Source: Anaeromyxobacter oryzisoli
GTDB lineage: Bacteria > Myxococcota > Myxococcia > Myxococcales > Anaeromyxobacteraceae
Reading direction: 5' to 3'
NCBI RefSeq assembly: GCF_022690765.1
Contig: NZ_JALCZA010000023.1
Coordinates: 1-59,049, forward strand
Length of the DNA: 59,049 bases
The notes below the pieces were generated by a model. It searched no databases. It saw only the letters and a program-made list of their open reading frames with translations, and was not told the DNA's origin. Of this stretch, positions 8,478 to 17,342 are shown one piece after another; the stretch's first letter is position 1, and each line of letters starts with the position of its first letter. Made by a program: the position numbers and the translations under genes.

Positions 8478-9413
8478 ATGAAGATCGCCTCCTCCACCCT
8501 CCTCGCCGCCCTCGCCGCCGGCGGGCTCCTCGCCTGCCGGTCGGCGTCCTCGGCCGCGGCGCCCGGCGCGCCGCCCGCCGCCCCGGCGTCCGAGGCGCCG
8601 CTGCCGGCCGGCGCGTCGCCCGAGGAGGTCGTCCCGGGCGTCTCGCTCGAGGGGCTCACCCCGGCGCAGAAGACGGTGGTCGCCGAGTACGCCCGGACCG
8701 AGTTCTGCCACTGCGGCTGCCCGCACACGATCTCGCAGTGCCTGCGGACCCACCACGCGTGCAAGCACGCCGCGCGTCAGGCCCGGCTCGGGGCGCAGGT
8801 GGCCGCGGCGGGCGTCGGGCTCGCCGAGCTGAAGAAGGTGCTCGGCGACTACTACGCCTCCTTCGACACCCGCGCCCGGCTCGACACGACCGGCTTCGGC
8901 CCGCCCCTCGGGAACGCCGACGCCCGGATCACGATCGTCGAGCTCTCGGACTTCACCTGCCCCTTCTGCCGGCAGCTCCGCCCCGCCCTCGAGGCGTTCG
9001 TCCGGGAGCGGGCCGACCGCGTGAAGCTCTTCTACAAGCCGTTCCCGATCGAGAGCCACCCGGGCGCGCTCGAGGCGGCCCAGGCCGGCGAGTGGGCGCG
9101 CGACGCGGGCGTCTTCTGGCCGATGCACGACGCGCTCTTCATGACGACGGACCACGGCCTCGACGGCCTCGCCGAGGCGGCGCGCCAGGCGGGCGGCGAC
9201 GAGGCGGACCTCCGCGACGCCCTCGCCACGCAGAAGTACCTCGCGAAGGTGCGCGGCTCGCAGGCGGAGGCGCGCGCGGCCGGGCTGCGCGGCACGCCCA
9301 CGCTCTACTTCGAGGGGCGGCACCACCTGCTCGACTTCTCGCCGGAGGCCCTCGAGCGGTCGCTCGAGGACGAGGAGGAGTGGCAGCAGCACCACGGCTG
9401 GGAGCGCGACTAG
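8478..9413 (+). CDS. DsbA-like thioredoxin-fold lipoprotein with Cys-rich N-domain
   Basis: A 311-residue predicted lipoprotein with lipobox Cys20 (GGLLAC). Between the signal and the thioredoxin fold sits a small domain with five cysteines: C77, C79, C81, C88 and C95 (FCHCGCPHTISQC, then C95). A DsbA/DsbG-like domain starts near residue 140 with active site CPFC at 161-164 and cis-Pro segment RGTPTLYF. Likely role: thiol oxidoreductase in the envelope. The cysteine-rich module may be its partner site or a metal site. It starts 106 bases from the divergent radical SAM gene and precedes the DUF4388 gene by 3 bases. Confidence 0.88.
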   Translation: MKIASSTLLAALAAGGLLACRSASSAAAPGAPPAAPASEAPLPAGASPEEVVPGVSLEGLTPAQKTVVAEYARTEFCHCGCPHTISQCLRTHHACKHAARQARLGAQVAAAGVGLAELKKVLGDYYASFDTRARLDTTGFGPPLGNADARITIVELSDFTCPFCRQLRPALEAFVRERADRVKLFYKPFPIESHPGALEAAQAGEWARDAGVFWPMHDALFMTTDHGLDGLAEAARQAGGDEADLRDALATQKYLAKVRGSQAEARAAGLRGTPTLYFEGRHHLLDFSPEALERSLEDEEEWQQHHGWERD

Positions 9414-9416
9414 CCT

Positions 9417-10697
9417 TTGACACTCGTCCTCGACATCGACGCGCACGGCCGGCTCGTGCCGCAGTCGGACGCGGTCCGGCGCGCGCTCGCCGATCGCGCC
9501 GGGCGGTTCGCGCTCCTGCCCTCCGCGCCCGATCTCGTCGTCGCCCGCCGCACGCCGGCCGCGGGGGGCGCGGCACCGCGGCCGCGCTGCCTCCTCGCCG
9601 GCGACCTCGCCGGCTTCCCCATCGCCGACTTCATCGGCTTCGTGCACCAGTCGCGCCTCTCCGGCACGCTCACCGTCGCCTCGGCGGGCGTGGAGCGTTC
9701 GATCGCCTTCAAGGACGGCGAGGTCCGCGCCGCTCGCTCCAGCGCGCTGGGCGAGCGGGTCGGCGAGGCCGCGGTGCGGCTCGGCTTCGCGACCGAGGCC
9801 CAGGTCGCCGGGTGCCTGCCGGCGTCGCGGCCGGTGGGGCGGCTCCTCGTCGAGCGGGGGGTCCTCTCGGAGAGCGATCTCTGGAAGTGCATCCAGGAGC
9901 AGGTGACCGCGGTGTTCCACGCGATCCTCCTCTCGACCGAGGGCACCTTCCACCTCATGGACGAGGACCCGGCCGACCGCGCGGGCGCGCCGCTCCCGGT
10001 CTCGACCCAGGCGCTCCTCCTCGAGGGGATCCGCCGCATCGACGAGCTGAGCCTGTTCCGGGCGCGGATCCCGTCGCCGCAGGCGTGCCTGCGCCGCGTC
10101 GAGGCGCGGCGGCCCGCGCCCCTGAAGCCGCCCGAGCAGACGCTGCTCGCGCTCGTGGACGGGCGCCGCACGGTCGCCGAGATCGCGACGGCCGCGCACC
10201 TCGGCACGTTCGACGCGACGAAGGTCCTCTACCACCTGGCCGAGGCCGGGCACGTGGCCGCGATCGCGTCGCCCGCCGCGGACCCGCGCGCGCGGCTCGC
10301 CACCATCGCGGCCGAGCTGAACGGCCTCCTGCGGCTCGTCACGGCGGCGATCCCGGTCCCGGACCGGCCCGCCTTCCTCGCCGCCGTCCGCGCCCTCCTC
10401 GCCGACGGCCGGCAGGACCTCGCGCCGGTCTGGATCCGCGTGACGAAGGCGGCCGACGGCGCCCTCGACGAGGGGGCCCTCCTCGCCAACGTGACCACCC
10501 TGCCGGACGCGACCCTCGCCCGCCTCGAGCCGTCCGGCGATCCGGCGCGGCTCCTGTTCGAGGCGCTCCGTGAGCTGCTCTTCTTCGAGCTGTTCCTGGC
10601 CGGCGAGCGGCTCGGCCGCCAGGACGACGAGGCGCTCGGCCTCGCGGTGAAGGAGCGGCTCCTCGCTGTCGAGCAGCTCGTGGAGGCCCACCCATGA
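9417..10697 (+). CDS. DUF4388 domain protein
   Basis: A 426-residue protein with a DUF4388 (PATAN-like) region at about residues 60-130 (LAGDLAGFPIADFIGFVHQSRLSGTLTVAS), a family frequent in myxobacteria and often tied to signalling or motility. The rest is helical with a winged-helix-like stretch (LALVDGRRTVAEIATAAHLG). The start is a TTG at 9417, only 3 bases after the upstream gene, which suggests translational coupling. The stop overlaps the truD start as ATGA. Exact role unknown. Confidence 0.82.
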   Translation: MTLVLDIDAHGRLVPQSDAVRRALADRAGRFALLPSAPDLVVARRTPAAGGAAPRPRCLLAGDLAGFPIADFIGFVHQSRLSGTLTVASAGVERSIAFKDGEVRAARSSALGERVGEAAVRLGFATEAQVAGCLPASRPVGRLLVERGVLSESDLWKCIQEQVTAVFHAILLSTEGTFHLMDEDPADRAGAPLPVSTQALLLEGIRRIDELSLFRARIPSPQACLRRVEARRPAPLKPPEQTLLALVDGRRTVAEIATAAHLGTFDATKVLYHLAEAGHVAAIASPAADPRARLATIAAELNGLLRLVTAAIPVPDRPAFLAAVRALLADGRQDLAPVWIRVTKAADGALDEGALLANVTTLPDATLARLEPSGDPARLLFEALRELLFFELFLAGERLGRQDDEALGLAVKERLLAVEQLVEAHP

Positions 10698-11746
10698 CGA
10701 CCCCGCTCCCCCTCGTCACCGCCGACCTGCCCGGCTCCGGCGGCGCGCTCCGCGCCTCCCCGGAGGACTTCCGGGTGGACGAGGTCCCCGCCTACCTGCC
10801 CTCCGGCGCCGGGCCGCACCTCTACCTGCGCGTCGAGAAGCGCGGCCGCACCACCCGCGACGTGGTCCGCGCGCTCGCCGCCGCGCTCGGCGTGCCGGAG
10901 CGCGACGCGGGCTACGCCGGGCTCAAGGACAAGGACGCCGTCACGACCCAGTGGCTCTCCTTCCCGAGCGCCCGCGATCCCGACCCGGCCGCGCTCGCCG
11001 GCCCGGGGCTCGCCGTGCTCGAGGTCTCGCGCCACGCCAACAAGCTCCGCCCCGGCCACGTCCGCGCCAACCGGTTCGCGCTCGCGGTGCGCGGGGGCGC
11101 GATCGATCCGGCCCGCGCCTGCGCCGCCGCCCTCGCCGCCCGCGGCCTGCCGAACTTCTTCGGTCCGCAGCGGTTCGGCGCGGAAGGGCGCAACGCGGCG
11201 GTGGGCCGGGCGCTGCTCCGCGGCGAGCGCACCGCGGAGACCGGCCGCGCGGTCCGCGATCGGTTCCTCCGCCGGCTCTCGATCTCCGCCTACCAGTCGG
11301 AGCTCTTCAACCGCTGGCTCGCGGCGCGGCTCGCCGACGGGCTGTTCGCCACCGCCCTCCAGGGCGACGTCCTGAAGAAGCTCGACACCGGCGGGCTCTT
11401 CACCTGCGAGGACCCGGCCGCCGACACGGCGCGGGTGGCGCGCTTCGAGATCTCGCCGGCCGGGCCGATGTTCGGGCACAAGCTCCGCCCCGCGGCGGGC
11501 GAGGCGCTCGCCCGCGAGGAGCGGCTCCTCGCCGAGGAGGGGATCGCGCTCGCGGACTTCGCGCGCGGCGGCGGCGAGGCCGAGGGGACCCGCCGCGCGG
11601 CGCGGCTCCACGTCGAGGTCGCCGTCGAGCCGCTCGAGGGCGGCGACGGCTACCTCGCCCGGTTCGAGCTGCCCAAGGGCTCGTACGCGACGGTGGTGAT
11701 GCGCGAGCTGATGAAGTCCGAGAGCGCGCTGCCGGAGGAGGAGTAG
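10694..11746 (+). CDS. truD: tRNA pseudouridine(13) synthase TruD
   Basis: TruD makes pseudouridine at tRNA-Glu position 13. The 350-residue protein has the catalytic motif AGLKDKDAVTTQ with Asp79, the FRVDE N-terminal signature, NFFGPQRFG and the TRUD insertion region. The C-terminal region (LPKGSYATVVMRELMK) is typical. The start ATG overlaps the previous stop. It is convergent with the flavin reductase gene; the two stops are separated by a single base. Confidence 0.96.
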   Translation: MTTPLPLVTADLPGSGGALRASPEDFRVDEVPAYLPSGAGPHLYLRVEKRGRTTRDVVRALAAALGVPERDAGYAGLKDKDAVTTQWLSFPSARDPDPAALAGPGLAVLEVSRHANKLRPGHVRANRFALAVRGGAIDPARACAAALAARGLPNFFGPQRFGAEGRNAAVGRALLRGERTAETGRAVRDRFLRRLSISAYQSELFNRWLAARLADGLFATALQGDVLKKLDTGGLFTCEDPAADTARVARFEISPAGPMFGHKLRPAAGEALAREERLLAEEGIALADFARGGGEAEGTRRAARLHVEVAVEPLEGGDGYLARFELPKGSYATVVMRELMKSESALPEEE

Positions 11747-11747
11747 G

Positions 11748-12284
11748 TCACTTCTTGCGGGACGGGAGCTTCAGGATCCGGCCGTCCACCGCGAAGACGC
11801 CCTTCCCCTGGTGGTGGATGATCCGCGGGTGCTTCCTCGAGCGGTCGATCCAGGCCTGGACCACCTCGAGCACGAAGAAGTTGTAGTCGTCCGCCAGCCG
11901 CCGGTCCGCGATCCGGCACTCCAGATTCGCGTAGCACTCGGCCACCAGCGGCGCGCCCACCTTCGAGGCGGGCGCGGCGGTCAGGCCGAACCGCTCGAAC
12001 TTGTCCACCCGGCGCCCGGAGACGTTCCCGCACCCGACCACCTGGCGCGCCAGCTCCACCGTCGGCACGTTGAGAACGCACTCGCCGCTCGCGACGAGCA
12101 GGTCGAAGGTGTGATTCCGCCCGCTGATCACGCACCCGACGAGCGGCGGCTCGAACTCCATCATGGTGTGCCAGGACATCGCCATCACGTCCGGCCGGCG
12201 CGGGCCGGCGGTGCTGACCAGCACCACCGGGCCCGGCTCGAGGAGGCGGTAGACCTGCGAGAGCGGGAGACGGGTCTTGTTCAT
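11748..12284 (-). CDS. Flavin reductase-like protein (flavoredoxin family)
   Basis: A 178-residue FMN-binding split-barrel protein of the flavin reductase/flavoredoxin family. Segments such as GPVVLVSTAGPRRPDVMAMSWHT, PPLVGCVISGRNHTFDLL and FVLNVP-like ECVLNVPTVELA fit the FMN site. It likely transfers electrons from NAD(P)H or an iron-sulfur protein to flavin; the partner is unknown. A broken copy of its first 54 codons sits at 20680-20841, part of a segmental duplication. Confidence 0.88.
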   Translation of the reverse strand: MNKTRLPLSQVYRLLEPGPVVLVSTAGPRRPDVMAMSWHTMMEFEPPLVGCVISGRNHTFDLLVASGECVLNVPTVELARQVVGCGNVSGRRVDKFERFGLTAAPASKVGAPLVAECYANLECRIADRRLADDYNFFVLEVVQAWIDRSRKHPRIIHHQGKGVFAVDGRILKLPSRKK

Positions 12285-12352
12285 GGCGACCTCGACGGGG
12301 GCTCCGGGTTCACCAGCCTACGACCGAGCAGCGACCCTTGGTCCGTGAACGA

Positions 12353-12826
12353 TCACCGGACGCGCGGGTGCACCCTGGTCCCGGGATATACCGCTTCCTC
12401 GCACGCACCGTCGCACGCGAGCCGTTGAGTCGATGCGTCATCGAACCAGACGGTAGCGATCAGGACCGCCGAGATCTCGAACCGGACCTTCGTTTCGTCC
12501 CAGCGTGCCTCCCCTCGAACGACGCACGGGGCCCAAAGGTAGTTCGGATCCTGCCCGAACTGCTGCTCGGTGATCGGCCGCGCCTTCGAGAGCAGGATAC
12601 GGACCTGGCTCCGAGTCAGGGAGAAGTCGCGGCAATACTTCACGTCGCGATCGTTCTCGCAGCCCTTGCACACGCCACGCGCGAGCGCGCCGATGGTCGC
12701 GTTCTCCGGGAACCGCCAGGCCGGCATCGGCCCCTCCGCGGCGACCCCGCCCGGCGCGGCCAGCAGAATCACGCCGACGACTGCGATGCATGCGGCGGCG
12801 CGACGATCGCATCGTTTCCATCTCAT
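12353..12826 (-). CDS. Small secreted cysteine-rich protein
   Basis: 157 residues from the ATG at 12826 (MRWKRCDRRAAAC...), with a signal peptide ending near VAAEG. The mature protein contains CKGCENDRDVKYC and two further cysteine positions (APCVVRG, LACDGACEEAV), six to seven in all, suggesting disulfides. No known family is recognised. A paralogue interrupted by a stop codon lies at 20907-21380. The upstream 275 bases are a dispersed repeat, which also extends this frame artificially. Confidence 0.75.
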   Translation of the reverse strand: MRWKRCDRRAAACIAVVGVILLAAPGGVAAEGPMPAWRFPENATIGALARGVCKGCENDRDVKYCRDFSLTRSQVRILLSKARPITEQQFGQDPNYLWAPCVVRGEARWDETKVRFEISAVLIATVWFDDASTQRLACDGACEEAVYPGTRVHPRVR

Positions 12827-13060
12827 GGCGCCACCCGCTTGCGTTGAACGTCGCGAGGCACACAATGCCGTCGCCGAGGGGGGGCACACGACGACCGCGC
12901 AGCACAGGCGATTCGAAGCTCCGTTCGCCCTGAGCGTAGGCGCGCGCTGCGCGCCGGAGTCGAAGGGCGAGCAGCGCAGGGAGTAGTCTGCCCCGCGCAG
13001 GCAGGCAGCGTGCGCCGCAGCAGCTCAAGGCGTGTGGGTGTCGCCATCGGTATTGTCACG
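12827..13060 (+). repeat. Dispersed repeat, full-length copy with REP-like hairpin
   Basis: This noncoding stretch recurs elsewhere in the window. Its left end (TCATGGCGCCACCCGCT) and right end (GTGCGCCGCAGCAGCTC, then GGTGTCGCCATCG) flank a short copy at 27994-28060. Its middle (GTCGCGAGGCACAC...GATGCCGTCGCCGAG type) and the CTGCCC-GCGCAGGCAGGCAGCG part occur in inverse orientation at 56795-56940. Inside, TTCGCCCTGAGCG ... CGAAGGGCGA forms an imperfect hairpin (12919-12970), like a REP palindrome. No gene is present between 12827 and 13101. Confidence 0.7.
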
Positions 13061-13101
13061 CGCACCTCCCGCTGACGCCCCGCTCGCACGACTTTCGGAC
13101 T

Positions 13102-15684
13102 TCATGGGGATGCCTCGCCTCCCGCGGTCGCGTCGCCGCGTTCCAGCCGCGACTCGACGATCCGCCCGCCGCGGTTCACCCCGAGCCAGGCGATGCCGGC
13201 GATCCGCGCCGCGGGCGACCACGGGCCATCGAACCACAGGTTTCCGACCGAATAGTAGACCGGCACGCCGGCGATCATCTCGTGCCCCTGCACCACGTGC
13301 GGCCCGCTCCCCACCACTGCGTCGACGCCGCGGTCCACGAGCCAGCGCGCCCGGCGGCGCTGCTCCTCCGTGACGGTGGGCGACCCTTCGACGCCCCAGT
13401 GCGGCAAGACGATCACGGTCCGGGCTCTCGCCCTCGCGGCGGCGATGGCATCGGCGAGCTCGCGCTCGTGTCCCGGCAGCGCGGCGACCCCCGTTCGTCC
13501 GGGCCCGGCCTGGAACGCGTCGGCGTCCGTGAGCGAGACCGCGAGAAAGGCGACGTCCACCCCGCCGACCCGCCCGTACCAGGCGGACACGGCAGGCGGT
13601 ACGTCCGCCCCCGCGCCGAAGTGCCCGAGGCCCTCCGCGTCGAGCGCCGCCACCGTCCCCCGGAGGCCCTCGGGCCCGAAGTCGCCCGCGTGATTGTTGG
13701 CGAGCGAGACGGCGCGCACGCCGAGGTCGCGCACGTCCTTCAGGCGCGCGGAGGTGATCCGGAACACGTAGCGCTTCGCGACCGGACGCCCCGCGTCTCC
13801 CGCGGTCGTCTCCAGATTGGCCACCGCGAGGTCCGCGCTCCGCAGCCGCTCGCGCAGCCCCGCGGGCGACGGCCCCTCGGCACCGGGCATCAGGTCGCCC
13901 CCGACGGCGATCCACCCGTCCACCTCGCGGGATGGGCCGAGGTACACGTCGAACGTGCTCCGGTCGCGTCCCCGGAGGAGCGCGCCGAGCGAGATCACGT
14001 CGGGCGCGTCCCCGAGGTGGTGGACCACGAGGTCCTCCTCTCCGAGCACACCGAAAGGCGCGCGGTCCTCCCAGAGCGCGGCCACGTGCGACCCGAGGTG
14101 CACCACGAGCCCCCGATCGTCGGCGTCACCGGGGATCGCGATGTGGTCCGACGCGCGCACCCCCTCGGCGACGCGCGTGAGGTGCCGCCTGAGCTGCGCG
14201 GGGTTGCTCCACGGCATCCGGAGGCCGCTCCGGCGCCACGCGGCCACCAGGAAGTTGGCGCAGTCGTTCCCCACCCCGGTGTCGGGCCCGCCCAGCCCAC
14301 CGCTCCGGAGGAAGCCGGCCCCGAACACGTACGGCAGCCCGAACTGCTCGGAGAGCCCGGCGCGGAACCCCGACCCGATGCCCCGGCGGAGCTCGATGCG
14401 GGCGGTGTGCGCAAGGCCGTCGTCGGTCTCGATGTCGGCGGAGACCCGCAGCACGCCGGATCGGTCCGGGCGCGGGAGCGCGGCCATCCAGATCTCCGCG
14501 CCGAGGATCGGCGAGGTCGTCCGGGCGAGCACCGTCGCCTCGTACTCGACGACCGGCGGCGCCGCCCCGGCGAAGACCTTCCCCTTCGGCAGGTCGGGGA
14601 GGACGCTGTACGCCCAGACACGCGGGGTCCACCTGAGCCAGGTGACCCCGCGCACCCTGCCCGGCGGCCCGCCCTCCACGCGGAGCTCGGGGCGCGCGCC
14701 GGCGGGCGGCCGGAAGACGTGATCCGAGTCCGCCTCGACGCCGGACACCGTCACGCTCCACGCGCCGGACTCGGCGCGCCACCTGTCGAGCAGCTCGCGC
14801 CAGCGCGCGGGATCGAGCCGCACGTCGAGTCGATCCGCGCTCGCGAGCAGCAGGCTCCGCAGCTCGGCGGAGGCGGCGCCGGGATCGAAGCGCGGCGGCT
14901 CGCGACCCTCGCGGTAGAACAGCTTCGCACGCTCGGATCGGTCCGGTCCTTCGATGCCCCAGGGCTCGAACCGAATCCCGGCGTGGGCCAGGGAGAGCCC
15001 GGCGCGAAGCGCCAGGAGGACGAGGCGCGACGCCTCGTCGTCGTCCGCGAGCCACGGGCGGGAGATGGCGAAGGTGATCGCGGCCAGGCGCGGCAGCCGC
15101 ACCACCCGGCTCCAGACGTCGGCGAAGCGCGACGCCTGTTCGGCGACGGAGAGGCCCGTGAAGGCGTCGAGGTCGATGCTCACCGCGACCGGCAGGTCGG
15201 GCGGGAGCCGGGTCGCCAGGTCGTCGAGGCGAACCCGGGTGAACATCGGCGGAAGGAGCGGCGCCCCCGGTGCGTCGGAACCGTCGCCCGCGCAGGCGGG
15301 CGCGGGGCACACCCAGAGCACCTGCGAGATCGGGCGCGGCACGAGCGGGTGGATCCAGTCGAACGACTGCACCGCCCCCTCGCGACGCCAGCCCTGGATC
15401 CGTGCCTCGCGCTCCTCCGGCGATGCCACGCGCCGGAGCCCCTGGCGAAGCGCCTCGAGCCCTCGCGGCGTGGACGAGTCGGGGTGCGCGTCCACGAGCA
15501 CCAGCGCGTGCGGCCGGTCGAGGTCGAGCCTGGCGGCGAGGAGCTCGAGCGCCCCGGCGTGGTCGTCCTCGAAATAGATCGGCAACGGCCCGTGGGCTCC
15601 CCGCGCCTCGACCGGCCCGGCGCAGAGCAGGGCCGCGAGGCTAGCGAGCGCCGTGGTGCGCGGGCTCGTGCGCAAGCCTGTCAT
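13102..15684 (-). CDS. Secreted three-domain protein: arginase-like UPF0489 / NlpC-like / CapA
   Basis: An 860-residue protein with a signal peptide (cleavage near AGPVEARG). Domain 1 (about 33-260) resembles UPF0489, with metal-type motifs FEDDH (38-42), DAHPD (65-69) and DLD (171-173), as in the arginase fold. Domain 2 (about 440-590) resembles an NlpC/P60 cysteine peptidase: GLPYVFGAG, NDCANF with Cys475, and candidate His at 529 or 533. Domain 3 (about 590-850) is a CapA/PgsA-type metallophosphatase: GGDLMPG, NLETT, LANNHAGDFG, PHWGVEG, GSGPHVVQGHE, YYSVGNLWFD. A 44-base overlap with the upstream gene suggests co-translation. A role in the cell envelope or polymer metabolism is inferred. 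Confidence 0.85.
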   Translation of the reverse strand: MTGLRTSPRTTALASLAALLCAGPVEARGAHGPLPIYFEDDHAGALELLAARLDLDRPHALVLVDAHPDSSTPRGLEALRQGLRRVASPEEREARIQGWRREGAVQSFDWIHPLVPRPISQVLWVCPAPACAGDGSDAPGAPLLPPMFTRVRLDDLATRLPPDLPVAVSIDLDAFTGLSVAEQASRFADVWSRVVRLPRLAAITFAISRPWLADDDEASRLVLLALRAGLSLAHAGIRFEPWGIEGPDRSERAKLFYREGREPPRFDPGAASAELRSLLLASADRLDVRLDPARWRELLDRWRAESGAWSVTVSGVEADSDHVFRPPAGARPELRVEGGPPGRVRGVTWLRWTPRVWAYSVLPDLPKGKVFAGAAPPVVEYEATVLARTTSPILGAEIWMAALPRPDRSGVLRVSADIETDDGLAHTARIELRRGIGSGFRAGLSEQFGLPYVFGAGFLRSGGLGGPDTGVGNDCANFLVAAWRRSGLRMPWSNPAQLRRHLTRVAEGVRASDHIAIPGDADDRGLVVHLGSHVAALWEDRAPFGVLGEEDLVVHHLGDAPDVISLGALLRGRDRSTFDVYLGPSREVDGWIAVGGDLMPGAEGPSPAGLRERLRSADLAVANLETTAGDAGRPVAKRYVFRITSARLKDVRDLGVRAVSLANNHAGDFGPEGLRGTVAALDAEGLGHFGAGADVPPAVSAWYGRVGGVDVAFLAVSLTDADAFQAGPGRTGVAALPGHERELADAIAAARARARTVIVLPHWGVEGSPTVTEEQRRRARWLVDRGVDAVVGSGPHVVQGHEMIAGVPVYYSVGNLWFDGPWSPAARIAGIAWLGVNRGGRIVESRLERGDATAGGEASP

Positions 15685-17008
15685 AGAGCACCACGCGAGA
15701 GATGCAGGTGTCCGGGTAGCGGGCGCCCGGGCGGGCCTCGAGGATCGTGATCTTCACGCTCGAGACGGCCTTCGCGTACCCGACGACCGGGACGAGCTGC
15801 GGCGTCGGGGAGTCGCCGAGCGTCGCGACGAACCGGTGCTCCCCGTTGAGCAGGATCTCGATCCGCGAGGGGCGCCCGTTCGCCTTGAACAGCCCCGGGA
15901 CCGACGCGAAGCCCGGGGTGATCTCCAGCGCGAGCAGCGGAGCCGGGCGCGTGGGCCGGAGCTCCACCCACTCGCCGAGGCCGTCGCCCGGAGCACCCTC
16001 CGCCCAGGGCACCTCCGAGGCCTCCTCGGCGAGGTGCTCGGCCCCGAAGCCGTGCTTCCTGTTCGGCGCGAGCGTCGAGCTCGCCCTCGCCTCGAACCGC
16101 TGGTGCCCCTCTCCCCACGTGCCTCGCCGCCTGAGATAGCCCCTGATCCCTCGCGCCCGCGCCTCGGGATCGTAGACGTATTGGCTGTCGTACCCCTGTA
16201 CCGCGTGGATGGTGAGGTCGTCCGCCAGGGTCGGCTCGAGGTCCTGGAAGGTCCACCTCCAGCGATCGCCGTCGCGCCGGAACCGCTCGCGAGGTGACTC
16301 GATCTCCACCTCGTCGGCGGCGATGCCGTCGGCCCGGATGGTCACGGTGCCCTTCGCGATGGAGCCGTGCCACACGGCGCCCGTCGAGAGGCGGTACCTG
16401 AACGAGAGCGCGCTCGCGCTCACGTCGTCGCTCACGAACGTGCCCTGGCCGTGGTAGCGCGCCGTGTAGCGGATCTCGAGCGCGACCGGCGCGCCCACCG
16501 GGAACGTCACCTCCGACACCATCCAGCCCGCCACGCCCTTCAGGGCGTCGGAGCCGGGGAACGAGGGGATCTTCCCTCCGGCGAACGGCTCGATCTCGAA
16601 CCGGGCCGCGACCGGTTTGCCCTCCAGGGTGACGGCGTACCCTTCGAGCTGCTGGATGGCCGCCCTCAGGGCCTCGCCACGCTGCGCCGGATCGGTGATC
16701 TCGTCGCCCCCGTCGCCGCCCCACTCGTCGCCGACGACGGCCTCGACCGGGAACCCGAAGCGAACCCGCACCGGCGCGTTCGCCGCGTTCTGCATCGCGT
16801 ACCGCACGACCACCGTGGCGGCGTCGCGACGGAGCGTGACGTCGAGCTTCTCGTCCACGATCCGGACGTGCTCCGTCCCGGACGCCTGGAATGGCGACAC
16901 GGCGCCGGTGAAGGTGACGCCGAAGGCGTACCCGCCGCCGTTGGCGAGCGCGGCGTCCCCGGCGAGGCACGCGCCGAGGGTGAACAGGAGGAGGTGGGCT
17001 CGGCACAT
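15641..17008 (-). CDS. Secreted DUF4424-like protein with C-terminal glycan-binding-type domain
   Basis: 455 residues with signal peptide MCRAHLLLFTLGACLAG. The N-terminal half (NGGGYAFGVTFTGAVSPFQ..., VRFGFPVE) resembles DUF4424. The C-terminal third (GDGLGEWVELRP, PSRIEILLNGEH, VKITILEARPGARYPDTCISRVVLYD) resembles the NADase-type glycan-binding or discoidin-like domain found on many secreted bacterial proteins. It overlaps the downstream fusion gene by 44 bases, so the two probably work together. Its signal peptide and about 60 bases of upstream DNA are nearly identical to those of the pseudogene at 20907-21380. Confidence 0.8.
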   Translation of the reverse strand: MCRAHLLLFTLGACLAGDAALANGGGYAFGVTFTGAVSPFQASGTEHVRIVDEKLDVTLRRDAATVVVRYAMQNAANAPVRVRFGFPVEAVVGDEWGGDGGDEITDPAQRGEALRAAIQQLEGYAVTLEGKPVAARFEIEPFAGGKIPSFPGSDALKGVAGWMVSEVTFPVGAPVALEIRYTARYHGQGTFVSDDVSASALSFRYRLSTGAVWHGSIAKGTVTIRADGIAADEVEIESPRERFRRDGDRWRWTFQDLEPTLADDLTIHAVQGYDSQYVYDPEARARGIRGYLRRRGTWGEGHQRFEARASSTLAPNRKHGFGAEHLAEEASEVPWAEGAPGDGLGEWVELRPTRPAPLLALEITPGFASVPGLFKANGRPSRIEILLNGEHRFVATLGDSPTPQLVPVVGYAKAVSSVKITILEARPGARYPDTCISRVVLYDRLAHEPAHHGAR

Positions 17009-17342
17009 CGCGCGGCTCCGGGTCTCGAGCGGTTACCCGGAGTCTAGCTCATGGCCGAGCCCTGGGCGCGCTCACGCGGCCCGACGCGGGCCGTAGCGCG
17101 GGACGGCTTCGCGCTCTCGCCGCGTCCGACGACGCGGACGCGCGACCGTCCGACACCACGCGAGCCAACACTCGCATCCGCTCATCTGCGGCCACATCAG
17201 GCGTGACGCCAGGTGCAGGACCGCCTCCTCGCGTACACGCGAGCGCTTCGGACGACGTCACTACCGTTGCATCGCGTCGTCCCTCCTGGCGTACGCCTGA
17301 CGCGGCGAGGGACGAACGTCATCGGCGCCGAGAGAACCGCCG
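17009..17342. other. Intergenic region without recognised gene
   Basis: 334 bases with no convincing gene. The first 35 bases beside the DUF4424 gene are shared with 21381-21417. The rest has short palindromic bits (TCGCGTACACGCGA, GCGTACGC) and a weak 70-codon frame on the minus strand (17049-17261) lacking a ribosome site. Base composition starts to fall here toward the lower-GC island to the right. Confidence 0.5.

Noticed and set aside
17049-17261. 70-codon frame in the 17.0-17.3 kb gap
   Set aside because: No ribosome site, composition like shadow frames, no protein-like features; listed as intergenic.
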